Source: Trochalopteron elliotii
Taxonomy: Eukaryota > Chordata > Aves > Passeriformes > Leiothrichidae
DNA length: 64,000 nucleotides
Direction of reading: 5' to 3'
Assembly (NCBI GenBank): GCA_024734555.1
Contig: JANPWX010000108.1
Location: 1,422,566 to 1,486,565, forward strand
The notes beneath the pieces were generated by a model that did not search any database, was not told where the DNA came from, and was given only the letters and a program-made list of their open reading frames with translations. Positions 23,617 through 37,859 of this stretch are shown piece after piece. The translations under genes and the position numbers were made by a program. How positions within the stretch are numbered: the first letter of the stretch is position 1; each line of letters opens with the position of its first letter.

Positions 23617-25652
23617 GTCTATTACTATTATAGTACATGAAAAGGGCTGGAAATGGAAAATCTTATCTGTCTGATATCTAAATATCTGACTTATCTGTCA
23701 GACTTATCTGTCAATGGTTTACCTTCAGAGCTACCTCTGGTTTTCATCAAAGTACATCTCTTAAGCATAGTCAAATATGTTGCTACTCATGACTGGCAAC
23801 AATTTCACCAGGTGATTACCTTATGAAAGTCTTCTACACTCATTTGCTGAAATTTCGAGATTGAACTTTAACAGTAAAATCTCAGAAACAAATTGTTTGC
23901 TCACCCATTGTCAGAAATGAGGCTTCTCTTTGAGTCTATAGTTCCCATAACAATTAACGCTTACCTTTGAAAAAATGTCAGAACTTAAACACAATATTCA
24001 AAAAATAACCTAATGGTTTGATCTGCTAGATTTTATATTTCTTCCCTAAAAGTAGAATTATTTGTTGGTAGTATTGTCCTAGTTGCTCTGAGACATTTAT
24101 CATTTTTTAAGCATATAGAAACATAAACAATTTTTAAGTTTTTGAAACAGCTAGTTGTAGACGCTTTCATAATTCAAAACTCATAATTGCCTGCATCCGA
24201 TCACAAAAACTAAGTAACAACTTCATAAAAAAATCCCAACTAATAAAATTTCTGCCAGATGATAAAGTGAGAAGCAAAACAAAACTGATTTTCTGTAATA
24301 CAGAGCATCAAGTTTTCTTGATTTTCAGTGGTCTAGGGAATTCAGAATTCTTAACGCTGCATGTCATTTGCAGTTAAAAGGTGTTGTGAAGAAAGGCAAA
24401 GAATTCCACAGCTGAAATCTTGAGCTCATTTGAGTTGTTAAAGTCTTATTTAAAGGCAAAACTGTTAGACTGAAGCAGAAAATATTTTACTGCTTTTCAT
24501 AGCAGATTCTTACTTGATCTGTAAAGTCTTTTTGAGCCTGGGCTAAGAATTAAGTTATTTGGTTAGGAGGAAACTAGTCCATGTTGCTGTGGTTTAGGTC
24601 ACATGTAGCTTTCTAAGTGTTCTAAACTCTTCAGAAATGTTGATTCAAATTACCCATACATTTCTAGAAGAGGACCTGAAAGCAACTTATCAACACAATA
24701 TTGGCCACGTCTCATAAATGCAATGGCTGGTAAAACCCAGAGTTTTAGAAAGCAGACACAAGGTCATTAACACCTTTGAAGAATTTGCGTTAAGCCAACA
24801 TTTCTCCACTAATGTGTATTATTGTTTTGCTTTTGTACAATGCACATGAATTTCAAAAGAGGTATATGTCACATGTAGGGTCAATGTTCTCTTAGTATCT
24901 GCCTGATATTAAGTATGACAAATTGTTTTTAAGTTCTTTTAAAATTGTTTTCTATTTAACTGTATAGCATGTACAAAGTAATGTGCAAACTACTTATAAC
25001 CAAAAAAGAGGACTTGAGTTTTGACCAAATAATCACATCAGAATCCCTTAACAGGACCTAACACTGACCTTAAAAATTCAATGAGCCAGGCAGACTTTAC
25101 ATGCCACAGACAGTGCAAGATGAAAGAAATTAATTTAAAGCATATTAAAGTGTAAAGCTTTATGCTTTTTGATTTTGATCTTATTTTTAAATGATGGAGA
25201 GCAATAGAGAAATTAAGAACATATGGACTTACCTGATTGACTCCTTGGCAAACAGCCCCTTGTTTTTAGATATGTTTTTATAGAAACAAATGAAGATGTC
25301 TTACAAATGTGCAGTTTACTATTTTAATATGCAATTTATGAGATTTATTATTTCAGTTTCCAAAAGTAGTTTGTAGAACATAAGGCAGCATTACTTATTC
25401 AAAATGTGTGCCATTACTCATAATAAATTCAATAAAAGTAATAAAATATGTAGTTTACTTTTTACACTTCAACAGCCTTTTCTATCCTACAAATAAAAGT
25501 CTTAAAAAGTGAGAAAGAATCATTTTGACAACACCAGAGTAGCCTGAAACAGGCCAGTGGATGGGTAGTTTGGATTGTCAGCAGTTATGGTGGAAAACAC
25601 ATTAACTTTCAACTAGGCAATAATGTGACCTTATACTTGTAGAGAAAGTTTC

Positions 25653-25692
25653 ATCCTAAAAGGTATTATAGTATCCTAAAAGATATTGTAGA
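25653..25692 (+). repeat. 20-bp tandem duplication
   Basis: ATCCTAAAAGGTATTATAGT is followed directly by ATCCTAAAAGATATTGTAGA; three of 20 positions differ. Confidence 0.85.
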
Positions 25693-27035
25693 GAGTAACT
25701 AAGTACATAAATTTGTTTGCTGAGAAATGGACTCAGCATCAAATGGAAAATATTGTCATTTAATGAATGGGGCAGCAGATCAGAAGCCAGAAAACTTCAG
25801 TTCTGTTGTGGGTTTTGACAACGGCCTCCTGCATGTTTTCTGGCAAGTCATAGATCTGTGATTTTCCCCTGATCCTTTGCATTTCTGATCTCCTTATAAG
25901 GTTCCTTTTGCAGAGACTGGATGTTTTGATATTGCATACAGCAAGTAGTCAAAGAGACAGGATTCAGCTTAGTCAGGTCCTCTGTTCCTCCCCAAAAAAG
26001 TGCTGTGAAAAGCAGAGTAAGGTAATTTACATTGAATTTTATGTGTGTGTGTGTTTTATTTTTTTGCAGAAAATCCTACCAGTTCTTCGTTTAACTAGTG
26101 TTTCTGCACACTGCTACTAATGTCAATAGTATGGTGAAAAATAATCTAAAAGTAAGTTTCTTATGTAAGAAATTTAAACCTAGTAAAGATCTAAAGCTAC
26201 AAGCTCCTATAGCTTGGAAAAAAATTCAACTTGTTATATTATGTCAGACAAAAAAACTTTTTAATTTTATACTTCTGTATTACCAAAAAGGGTAAAATTC
26301 ACAAGATCATTGAGTAATGAAAGAAAATTACCATTGGAATATCCAGGTGAAAGAACTCTGCTAAGAGTGTTTTTTTCACTTTTAATTGTTCAAGTATAAT
26401 GTTTTTGGATGCATTTAAGACATTTTTAACTGTGAATGTCTCCTACATTATAAGGCTTCCCGGAAGATAACGAAGTTACTCGCTGAAACTGTTATTACCT
26501 TGTGCTCTATGTGCTAGATGATTTCTTAGCAGTTTAAGAGCTGCATTTGGCACATGTGAGGAAATGATAAGGCATCTTTAGAGTAACAAATATAATTTAT
26601 ATTCAATATTATTATGTATTGTGATCTCTTTAGAACAATATAAAATGCCAAATAGAAAGAGTCTGAAGTGTTTGTATGATTATTCAGAAACATCTTCAGA
26701 CTTGAAAGATATAGATGATGTCAATAGGTGTATCTTGGCTATGCTTTCCTCCAGAATGATGCTGTATCATAGGAAAGACTATCTTACTTCAAATGCATTG
26801 CTGTTTCCAGGGCCTGAATATAAGACTTTTCATTTATTGTTTTAAATTACTAGATGAGATGTAAAATATTTTTGTAACCATAGAGGAAGTCTAGTAAGAT
26901 AAATCCTTGCTCTTAGAAAAATACAATACATGAAAAACAAGCCCAAATGACCACAAATCACAGAGTCCACTGCAAAAGAATGATAAAATGCTACAGTTCC
27001 ACCGGGATTATTATAAAAGTACTTGGAGGGATAGA

Positions 27036-27086
27036 AACCCAAAAACCAAAACCAAAACCAAAACACCAAAATGAAACCAAACACAA
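27036..27086 (+). repeat. (CCAAAA)n-like simple repeat
   Basis: Imperfect AAAACC units. Read backwards they create a Phe/Trp/Gly-rich open frame (26842-27108, minus) that is an artefact of the repeat. Confidence 0.8.
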
Positions 27087-27699
27087 ACCCAGCAATAAAT
27101 AGAAGCACATATTAAGTTCAGAGGAAGTAACTGGACAGATGAAAGAAAAAAAGGATTGGAAAATTTTTATTTATTGATGATATATTTGTTTGGGTTTGGC
27201 TTTTATAGCTATACATTTTTACTACAATACCATCTTTTGACAAAACTTAAGAATTACATTATCTCATTTCAAAATTCATACAGATATTTATGTTAAAGTT
27301 ATATTTTAATTGATGTAATTAATTTAATCATAATCTTCAATTAATTAATTTTCTCATGATATGTAGGAAATATGGTATTCTCAAATTGAATTTTTATATA
27401 TAGGGCACTTGCATTATGTAGATTAGAGGAAAAGATTTTTTTTTCCTGGGGAGAAATATTTAATTATTGTGTTTTAGAGACCAGTAGGAAAAGTGTAACC
27501 ATTAAATTCATTAATTCAAGCAAATTTAAACAGAATTTAAAGCAATTGGGGAGACACAGAAAATTGAGAAGTGGAAGCTGCAGCAGTAATGCCTAAAGCT
27601 ATGTCTAGGAATAAGTTTCTAGCTGGCTAAGATCAGGATTAGTAGGTTAAACAATACATGTGACACTGCCATACATTTCTGATCATGAAGAATTAAATG

Positions 27700-27890
27700 T
27701 CACCTTTTTCAGACAACCAGAAGAAACCTCACATTTACGGGCCTGGCTCCTTGTGGGGGACTACCTCATTATCTGCAGGAGGGACAACACAGCAGGGCAC
27801 AAATATCCAGGAAGTTTCACAAGCGATAGAGGAGCCAACATGAAGTGGTCTTCTGGACCTCCTAGTTACATAAATATAGTCAAATATTGT
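27700..27890 (+). pseudogene. CR1 ORF2 endonuclease-domain fossil
   Basis: DNA blocks GGAGGGACAACACAGCAGGG, GGCACAAATATCCAGGAAGT and GCGATAGAGGAGCCAACA match the endonuclease part of CR1 ORF2. In translation (frame of 27660-27932) it reads LVGDYLIICRRDNTAGHK, compared with the family pattern GDFN..DICWRDNTAGHK. Key residues of the endonuclease are altered and the reading breaks after GAN, where about 40 bp of the consensus seem deleted. Neither CR1 end is present. It is a small, inactive internal fragment on the plus strand. Confidence 0.65.
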
Positions 27891-30800
27891 GATGGTTTAC
27901 ATTATACTCACTTTCCTGCTTTCCCCTGCTGATATGTTAAGCCGAAAATTTTTATTTCAAGAGCAACATTTAACACCTGCACAATACCTGCAAAGCGTTG
28001 TTATGGATATAAATAGCAAAATTTCCCAGATACAGAGGGGTTTTTTTTCTGTAATAAAGAAATTAAAAGTCATTTTCACCTTGGAAAATAGCATTATTGT
28101 AGGCAACAGTTACTGTGAATTTAAAGACAGATACTTTTTTCCTACCAGACTTGAATTTGACACATAAATTTTTAACAATTGGGCTTATGGATTGTAAATG
28201 TCCCATCTTCTAATAATTTTTGACAAAACATGTAAAAAGGAAAAAGTTACATTCATTTACTAACACAAACACTTATATACAAAGACATATGAATTCGCTA
28301 ATATCTTAAAATTGGACCTTGAAGAAATAAATGTCTGGTTAGTTAAGCAATATACACAAGCTTGTTCACGGTATGTTTTAGTACTTCATTAGTGCTCTGA
28401 TCACTGTTCCTACTCTCTTTGGCAGCATGCTTTCTCATTTATTTTTTGTACTGCAGTAGCTTCCACATCTCTCATACATCCCTCTTTAAACTGTCAGCTA
28501 TAGCTATGACAGTTTAGTCTAGTGAATAGGACATGTGAATATGCCCAAAACTCCTTGACTGATATTTTGGCAGCTAAATATAGGTTTATGGGTCTATGTG
28601 CAAGAGGGAGTGGGGGAATATGTTCAGAAGGTGCTTTCCACAAGTTGATCAAGTTGAGTTCATGGTAACTGCTTAACTTTTTTTTATTGCAGCTACTTAG
28701 CTGGAATACCCCATGGGTATCCCATGTGGTAATTTTAACTACAATGAAAGTAATGTAGCAGGCATTACACAATCAGTAATAAGGTATCCCAAAACGGATC
28801 TAAGATGATTAAGCATTGGACAATGATGTCCATGTGGTAGTCTGTATGTATTCCTAGAGAGAAAAACTTTGACAAACATCCCTCTAATCCCCTCTAAAAG
28901 GATGTGGTTTATATTTATTGAAAATGGTAAACATGAATGGGGCAGGAGAGGGAAGTGTGAATATTTTAAATTTCCTATTGAAGTTAAAGAGTGCCTAAAA
29001 AAATATTTTTGTTTATGAAAAAATCTGTGACTTGAGAGTGCAGATTTAATACTTATTTCTTGCAGTTTCAGTATAAGCCATGGACAATTCGTTCCTTTTG
29101 ATTCCAGAAAATCAAAACTACTAATAAAGGAGAGATAGAAAGGACCTTATAATGACTATAGTAAAGGAGACCCCACTATGCGTATCTGTGAGCACTCATC
29201 CCACTGGTGGCAGAGAGAAAACCTTGTAAAGCTCCTGTAATGTCAGCTGAAGTTGCTTCATCTACCTACACATTTTCTGCAGGCAAAATATTGCGTGAGT
29301 GCTTTGTAATTTGCTTTCAGGTAAAATCAGACACATTGAATCAGGTCACAAGTTGAACTTTTTAAGCTGCCTCAGCAGACTAAATATCGTTCAAACCACT
29401 CCCACACCAGTTTTTATCACTTCAATTCCCTTTGCGGCATCATCCTCAGTCATTTAACCAGACTTAGCAGAAAGCAAAGGATCTTTGATCTTTGGAGTTA
29501 CAGTTTTTGCATTCTTTTGCTTCTTTCCTTCAGGTCGAATGTGAGGAAATGTCTTCTTTGGTACAGAAGCTTACTCACATAACTTAATGCTGACATCCAG
29601 TGAACAGGTTGACAATATCACTTAATACCAGCTAACATCTTTAGAAATTCTGGGCTGGATTGAAATGGAATTACTTACATGATAATAGTTCTATTTGGAT
29701 ATGCTAATAAAGATATATGATGTTGGAACTATCTAGAACTGAGGCAGAGAGGCAGCCTGTGAGATTTCCTTTCAAAAAGCCAACACAAATTGACAGCAAT
29801 GCTCCTGATTATATACTGCTTTCTGAAGGATACCTGACCCAGGCATTCTTCATCCATGTCATGTATGAAATAACTGTAGTTGGACTGACTGGGTAATACA
29901 GTACTAGGAAAAGGTTAGAGACATATTTCAGGGAGTATTAAAGAACTCCAAAGTTCTTTGTCTCAAAAGAAATTGTGTTACCTTTAACAGTGGTCCTCCT
30001 TTCCCTACCAACAACTGCGATTTCTTTCCGTGACCATTTTCTTTCCATTGTGAAGTTAATCTCTTTTATTTGGAACAGCCAACTTGAGAAGGCAATTGAA
30101 TACAGAATAGAGATACTAAACATTATTCTTGTAAATTGCATTAAAATGTATACATCTGTCTCTTTTATAAAACTCCTGCCTACACAGAATAGCTGTAATC
30201 TGAATTAGTAGATGACTGTTGATATGGTGAGAATGAACAAGAGAGGAGTATTTAAATCAGGTATAGACATAAGAAGATATCAGTGAATTGCAGAGTGGGT
30301 TTCAGGTTTTGGTCATGTGCCATGAATAATTTTAGCAAAATAAATTGAATTAATTTACTTAACTTTTTTACTGAATGAAACTATCAGAATGAAAAGAACT
30401 AATTTTAATTCAGGTTCATAAATTTATTAGAAGACCAATGTAGATCTTCTGTAAGGACAAAACCTGAAGTGATATTTGGTTCTATTACTAAATACAAGGT
30501 CTCAGGGATTAAAGAGCTGCACTGACCATATATATTTTTTCAAGAAATTTATGGAATTCTTTCATTTCTCTTAAAAACTGACATAACAATACTGATGCTA
30601 TTTCACAAAGTGGTGTTCTGAAATATTCCTACTTACACTAGGTTTAGGATGCAGTGATGTCAACCACCAGAAGTGCTACCATTGTCATCATCAAAGATAG
30701 TTTCCAAATTGCATTTGCATATCTAAACACATAAATAGATATGATTCTTTTTGCAATAGAGAAAGAACAGATATGTTAAATAAGGATAAATTTGTAAACA

Positions 30801-32922
30801 TTTATTTTCCCAATTCTGATAATTTTTCTTTCTATACTTGTATTCATATACTTTAAAAATTTAACTGTTTACAATCTTGATCATGACTACACAAAAGATA
30901 TTAATAAATCTGTCTCCTACCTTAAAATATTATATCAAACTAATAATTTCTACTGAAAACATCAATTTTTGTCAGAGCGCTTATGTCCAAAAGGACTTCA
31001 TTATCATTGTGCCATTTTAACTATCAAAAAAGGAATTTCCTTCGAGCAGAAGAGGTTTTTTTTCTGTATAAGGTAAAATTTGCCTGTTACCTTCTCTTTA
31101 AGATAGACTCTTTCATCTGAAGGTTGATTCACATATTTTGTTTATTTGACCTCTTCTACTTGCATACTTTGCCTTAAAAGTAAGTCACAAAGTAATGGGC
31201 TGGGCATTTCCAGCTATCTTTAAGTGGTATGCCTGGTTTTCAAATTGTATCTTGCAGAAAACAAAAGAAAGTGCAAGAAAGTATGTAATTCTTCCCTTAT
31301 TTCAACAGAGAAAATAATGTTGTAGTCTCTAAGTTTGCCTTATTCAGACCTTATTACAAAATCAAACAACAAGTAAACAACTACCAACAAAACCCCCAAA
31401 CCAAAGCAAGCAACCGGTCGCTAATTTTAGCTTTGGTTTGTACCTCTGTTTTCTCAACGTCATGAACACAAATATTCTCTAGCTGTATCTATAACTCATG
31501 TGAGGTAAAATCAGCTTTGAAGAATTTAAAATGAGAATGAAATGTCATTATTTACTAAAAAATATTTATTCTAGATGGGTTTTTCAGTAATAGCTAAAAT
31601 ACAGTAAAACCGAAGTGGGGAATGTCTCACTCTTATTGTAGTCTCAGTATGATTCCATCAAAATTAAGAAGTTGCATACATTGAGCATGTATATTCATTT
31701 TTGATGCTATTAGCACTCTTTCAGTCTATGTCAGTTAAATCTTTAGTATGTAGTTTTATTAAAATCTGGTTTTTTACATAAAATAAAATGTTGCATATGC
31801 CTCTCCTCATCCTGTTGCATATGCCCCTCTCCTCCTTCCTTCCTTGCCTCCATCACCCCTGAAAACTTAAGTAAACAAAACAAACCTGAACCCTGCTAAG
31901 ATTACCTTCTACAACTTGATTGAATAAGCATTTAGTTGTTGATACAACCGACTGGTTGACAATTGACACTCTAAATCTCCTCTGTTAACAGTTTGTTATC
32001 ATAGGCATTGTGACCAATTAGTGTCAAGCCCTGTTTGCCCAAGATTAATTTTCCAATATCTGAAGTTCAGAATCAGTTTTTTCTGACATTAATAAGTACA
32101 CTTGGAGTACTTTCACTAAGTATATAGCTTTGAAGCTAAATCCACTGGCAAATAAATAATGTTAGTGTTTTTTTTTTTCTTTTCTGGTTTGAGTATGCGT
32201 TTAGAAATGGCTTAGTCTATATGAGCTAAAAATTTGGAAAAGTAATTCAATGTTCTGTAGATATAAACTTATTTTCTAGAAAAGTTTTTCAAAAAATTTA
32301 ATAATTTTAATTTAAAGGATAGATATATGATCAGCAGTTCACAAATGAAAAGAAAATTATGAAAGTCAATATCAGTTATATCTGTCCTCATTATTCTAAC
32401 TACATTGAAATAGGTAATTTTTAATTAGTTTCAGATGAGGAGTTTGACTCATTATTAGACACTACCAATGAATGTTCAGTTCTTAAAGATACAAAAATCT
32501 TTATACTGCAACAACTATTTTTAAGAACACAAGGTTGACTCTTTTTTTGGTTACTGGATTGATTTTTAATTGAAAATGTTAATACATTGAAGCCAATAAA
32601 TTCAGTTTCACAAAAAAAAAAGCAAATTTGGGGTTTAGTAAAACTGCCAATAGAAATTTTTTGAGCTGTTTCATTCATTCAGAGAGTTTAGAACAGCCTA
32701 GCTGAATAAACTTCTTTTTCCATCATGTGCAAAACAGGCATGTGAATCTTGTTTTCTTTCCATTACGTCTGATAAGGAAAGAAAACTAATGCACCAGATA
32801 AGAAAAGAAAATTAACTCATGTTACAGGATAAGGATGGGTTTAACCGTTTGTGACTATTCGGCTATTTGGAATCTGGAGTAGAGTGTCTTGTTTAATAAT
32901 TGGATAGGTAAGTGGAATGTGC

Positions 32923-32972
32923 TTGTGTGTGTGCATATATACGAATTTATTTTTATATGTGTGTGTGTTTGT
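32923..32972 (+). repeat. Compound (TG)n/(TA)n microsatellite
   Basis: Two short TG arrays (about 32924-32933 and 32958-32968) are separated by an AT-rich segment. Overlapping frames on both strands here (32855-33134) are made by the repeat. Confidence 0.8.
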
Positions 32973-33622
32973 ATTTTAACAATGCATATGCATGCAAAAT
33001 ATAATTTAGAACTTAGTTGCAATACAAGGAAAATAAAATGCCTGATTATACACACCCACTCCCACATACACCACCCTCCTCCCTTGAAACACAATTTTGC
33101 TTTTGGCCAGATGCACATTTTAATTGTTGTCTAAAGTTACATGAATCAATACAGTATCATGGCTAAAGCTGTTATATATTGTAATAACTATGACTGTTAT
33201 TTTAACATTATTTCTGTTATTGTTATTATTATTATGAGATTGACAGAATATGTTATTATATGGCAAATTACATAGTTATAGCAATGGAGTATCTTTTCAG
33301 TTTGGACAGTATTTCATGATTTTATATCAATAGTTCAGGTCTGGCCACAGCCAATCCTAATCAACAGTGGGACTGTGAAGAATTTCTATATGTAACGGGA
33401 GATATCTTCTTTTCTTCCTTAATGTGAAATACAAGCTGGGGAAAGAAGAATGGTTGAGGATCAAGGTGGGTGCCTATGTGTGATTGCAGGTGTCTCACAC
33501 TGAGTACCACTGCAAACCATTCCCACTGGTGCATCAAAATTACATTGAAAGAAAGGCCTGGAGTGTACCTGCACTATTGAATATGCTTAGTATTGTCACA
33601 CCTCAGGCTTTTGTCCCTTTCT

Positions 33623-33626
<4 letters not shown>

Positions 33627-33654
<28 letters not shown>
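33627..33654 (+). repeat. Poly(A) tract, 28 A
   Basis: The longest A run in the window. It follows about 200 bp of slightly GC-richer sequence (33420-33626). No source transcript or flanking target duplication is recognised, so a retroposed origin is only possible. Confidence 0.95.
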
Positions 33655-33656
<2 letters not shown>

Positions 33657-36600
33657 AGGAGTCAGATAAGCAGTGGATCAAAAGGACCTGTATGAGATTT
33701 AGCTATCATGAGATTTTTCTGTATCTTCATATATATATTTTTGTGTTTACAGTACTGTGATAAAATTATTTTTAAAATTCAGTGAAATATATTTCAAATG
33801 TAACCTACTTGACAGTATCTAGCAGTAGCTACCTGATCAACTGGATGCATAGGTAAACTTCTGAAACATTTCAGCCACAGTATATTTAATCTACATTCAG
33901 AGACATTATCAAACACTACAATAAAAAATAAAATTATTAAGATAATTATATAATTATCTGCCTGCCTACTGTTTAGGCATCATGTCAGAAAATACTGTCC
34001 ATATAAAATAACTAATCCAAGAAATCAAGCACCACTACTATGTTCCAAATATATTTTAGAAATATTTTCACATCTTGCATGCTAAACTCAGTTTAATTTC
34101 CCCTGCTTAATATGTCTTAAATTGGTACTTAATTATCCAATTCTGTGGTAAAAACCTGAATGGAAAATAAATGAAAATACTGTAGTCTTCTAGAGTAAAG
34201 ACAAGCAAGAAATTATTTCCACAACTTCTGAGAGTGGTTAATTCCCACATCCCTGTTAACATCATGTGACATTAACATTTCATGGGTTTAACTTTCTGAC
34301 ATAAATATTTTGAATCAGATAATTTGTATCAGCAACAAACAGAAGTGTAAGTAAATGATAAAAATGAAAAAAAAACCCCTAGAAAACTCATCTCTTAAAA
34401 TGTTGAATGGTTTTAGGCTTTTTTTAGGGGTGTGAATCTTAAGACCTCACTCAGTAATGACACTGATCCAGATCTCAGTTGGAAATGTCATTATTGTGGT
34501 TAATTGATAGCCATAATCTACTTCAGGGAAGCATATAATTTTAAATGGAAAAGTCATAGATAGAGACCAATTACTACCATGGTAAATGAAGAGCAATTTC
34601 AATATCAAATGTCATTCAGGGTCTTGTTATGTCATGCCCTTTCTCTCTTCTTCTTCCTTATCTTCCCAAGCCTGTCCCCATTTTGGTCTTTCAGTATAGA
34701 AAATATCATGATTTAAAAATATTAAAAATTATTATAATTTAAATCACAGTAAAGCTTAACTCCTTTAAGTTAACAAATTAGCAGCAAAGATGGACAGAAA
34801 GCAGCCTTCTAAAGAGTCAGTCAAGGCCTACAAGGCCGGTTGTGAATACAAACACCAAATGGTGAGAGGAAACACACAGTGCTCAGTACGTGACACCTGA
34901 GACCAGGGCCACGCCTGCTGTGTACCTGTGTGCACACAGAGGTGTCAACAGCCAGAGAGCTTGTGCTCCGTGTGGATCCAGCCTGCAGCATCTCAGCTTT
35001 CATTCCCAGGGTGTTACACAACAGATGACAAGTAGTGGAGTTTATGAAAGATCTCAGAGAAGAACAGATGAAACCTCTCAAACGAAAACATACTGGATAA
35101 CTTTTTTTGTTGTTGTTTCCTTTGGATTTTTTGTGAGATCTCCTGTGTTTTCCTGACTGTCCTACTGGGGACAGTGTGGTGCTAGAATCCATCAGTGTGG
35201 TTCCACTTGCAGGATCAGGGCCCTACTTTATAAATATAAATTGATAATATTTATTTACTTACAAATCAGCATTTAACTGACGTTACAGCAGGCACTATAC
35301 AAGTGTTTATTAAATATCAATTCGTTTAAACAGATAGATTGTAGGTTGTATAAAATAAATACATTTTTGATTATATTAAATGCCTGATTTAATAAGCTAC
35401 ATATTTGTGATTATTCTATTCAACATATATTACCTTTGTAAATGCAGGCTTTATAAGCAGGTGAGGATGGATGAAGGACTTTCAAGGTACCACCTTTTAT
35501 GTATTGTTTGATTCTGAATCTTGTTTTTCTGAAACACATAACTCATGATGGATTTGGGGTTATGTAGAAAAGGTAACATACCTTTTAGACCTGACTTACA
35601 TATAACAGACTGTTATATTTAAAAGCACATAAGAAATAAAGAAATGTTTTATTATAAACATTTTTTATCTCTTCTATTATTCTTTTTTTGTAAATGCTGA
35701 AGGTTGAAGTTTGTACCAAAGGTGTAAAAAAATATGGAGCAGGCCAAAGTTAGTAGCACATATAAAATGGAAGACAGGGAGAGAGTAAGCATACTTTGCT
35801 TGTACTAAAATTATGCGTGTATTGAGGCTCAAAATCTGGCTTGATTTGCATTTTTTTAACATTCACATTTCTTTAAATCTGTTACAAATTGTCTTGTGTT
35901 TAAATGTATTAGAGCTTCAAGATATACCTTTGATTATATCCCACTTGACAGCATAATTGGAGAATTTAAGCTCAAATAATTCCTTTAGATCATTTATCTC
36001 TAATAACTATAAATAAGATCGGGAGATGTTTTGAGGAGAATCAAGAGCTGAATGAAATTACACAAACCATAATATTTTGGGGGGAGTTTTACCTCAACCA
36101 AATATAGTTCATAACATGAATACTGTTTGTATTGCACTCTTTGACCAGGTATTTCATATAAATCAATCAAGTGATTGGAAATTTAAAATGGAAATACTGC
36201 ATCACTAGTATTAACACTCTCTGAATCTCATTGCTCTCCTCCACTTTCAAAAGGAGGTCTTGCAGTGTGCGACCTGACTGATTATCAGGTCATATAATCA
36301 GGAAAATGCAGAGTCTTCATTAATAGTTCCTCCAAAGATGATTTTGTGAAGAGTGCCATCTAACACTAATATTTTAAAATTCTTTTCTTTTTACCTCTCA
36401 AAAGCATTTATGACTGTCACTTGTCCCTAAAAACTTCCTTTTTCATGTGTCCAAAACCAACAGTTCTCAGACAACTTGATCTTACAGACAGTCCTAATTA
36501 GATAAACCTATTAACTGTCATGGTATGCAGGGTTAGTTTGATCATAGAAGATCAATTGTTCTCTATATAACATCTGTTTTCCACATTAAGTGTTTATAGG

Positions 36601-37658
36601 AGTAGCATGGATTTGCAAGGGTTCCCTGGAAATAAAGTGTAAAAGTGAAACCCATAGGCCTTCTCTCCCAAAATTCTTTGAATATTCAAAGAGCACATTG
36701 ACAAGATGTGCATATAAGTTACTCTTGCAGTGTTTGTTATTTTAGGCGTCAGCTATTTTTCTCGTCCTGCTTATTTCTTCCTCCAAAACATACTTGTTTT
36801 TCATCTCCAGATACTACCTTCTACTACATTCATTAAGTTATTTCTCTTCAAGTTCAGTTGGTTTTGTGATTTAGGATGTTTCTTGGTTCGGTTTGGTTTG
36901 GTTTCTTTTGCTGTCCCTTTACTATCTTTGCTCGCTATCCCACACTATGGTGAAGTTCATTTCAGTAAGGAGACTAGAGTGTATCCAAAAGTAAGCCCAA
37001 AGATACTAATTTAAAGTTGAAAACAATTTTTTCCTATAGGTCGCACTCTCATCAGGAAGTAAGAATGTAGTCAGTATAATGATCTGAACTAGGTAGAAAC
37101 AGCTGATGTTTCAAAGCCTTTCATTTGCTAATACAAAATAACTTCTACAAACACCTATTAATATATAAATAAAATGTACCATCACAATAATTAGAATGAA
37201 ATAAAGGGTGTTTTAAACACTTAACTAATAATTTCAATAGCTGGATAATGTTAACAAACACTTTATCATATTCCACCATGGTATCCTAATTAGTCTAACA
37301 CTTATATTTATTTTCCAGCAGTGAATGATGGAACATTGCAGAAGCAGATGTTACATGTAAGTTGGCTGCAATAAAGTGTTGCATTTTCATGTGTGCTTTT
37401 GTGTTTCTAGTGATGTAGCAATACTTTTAAATTTATAGTCTCCATTTCAAATGAACAACATCCACTAACAACACTGAAAAGCCATTTTGTTACTCTTGCC
37501 TACATATTGGAACCTATTCACTGATGTTTGGTTAATATGCCCTTTGTCCATCAGACATTCATAAAATCACAAGATGTCAAGAAGGAATGTTTATAAGCTC
37601 ATTTGCATTACTTGTGATTTGTGCCTGTGCAAGAGGAAACACATCCATATTTAGTCTA

Positions 37659-37686
37659 GGGGGGGTAGAAGGGGAGAAACTGGGGG
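37659..37686 (+). other. G-run cluster, possible G-quadruplex
   Basis: Runs of 7, 4 and 5 G lie within 28 bp, separated by TAGAA and AGAAACT. The 7-G run can supply two GGG tracts around a one-base loop, so four tracts are available. Whether it folds is untested. Confidence 0.5.
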
Positions 37687-37859
37687 TAGGCATTATTATT
37701 GGCTCAATTCCACACATACCAAATGTGAATACTTATGTTCTTCCCACAAAGCATTAATTTCTTCACATACTGTAGACTTTATTATTTTACCAGGTTCCAG
37801 ATAGCAGACAGCTCTTGTTTTTCACTTATGTTTTCCTTTTAACAACAGTCATTAATTTA

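Larger units (their letters stand above)
22276..27699. other. Unique AT-rich non-coding DNA
   Basis: No gene or recognisable transposon. It holds a 36-bp near-perfect palindrome (22323-22358), an A21 run (23596-23616), a doubled 20-bp unit (25653-25692), a short (TG)6 at 26042-26054, a CCAAAA-rich stretch (27036-27086), and a homeodomain/POU-motif cluster near 23010-23125. Confidence 0.6.

Noticed and set aside
26842..27108. Minus frame of 88 codons rich in Phe, Trp and Gly, like a membrane protein
   Set aside because: The composition comes from the (CCAAAA)n repeat at 27036-27086; there is no family motif.
32855..33134. Open frames on both strands at the same place
   Set aside because: Made by the TG/TA microsatellite.
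36876..36909. GGTTT-rich run, considered as an interstitial telomere repeat
   Set aside because: The unit is GGTTT/GGTTTG rather than TTAGGG, and it is short and irregular; a similar run lies near 51598-51635.
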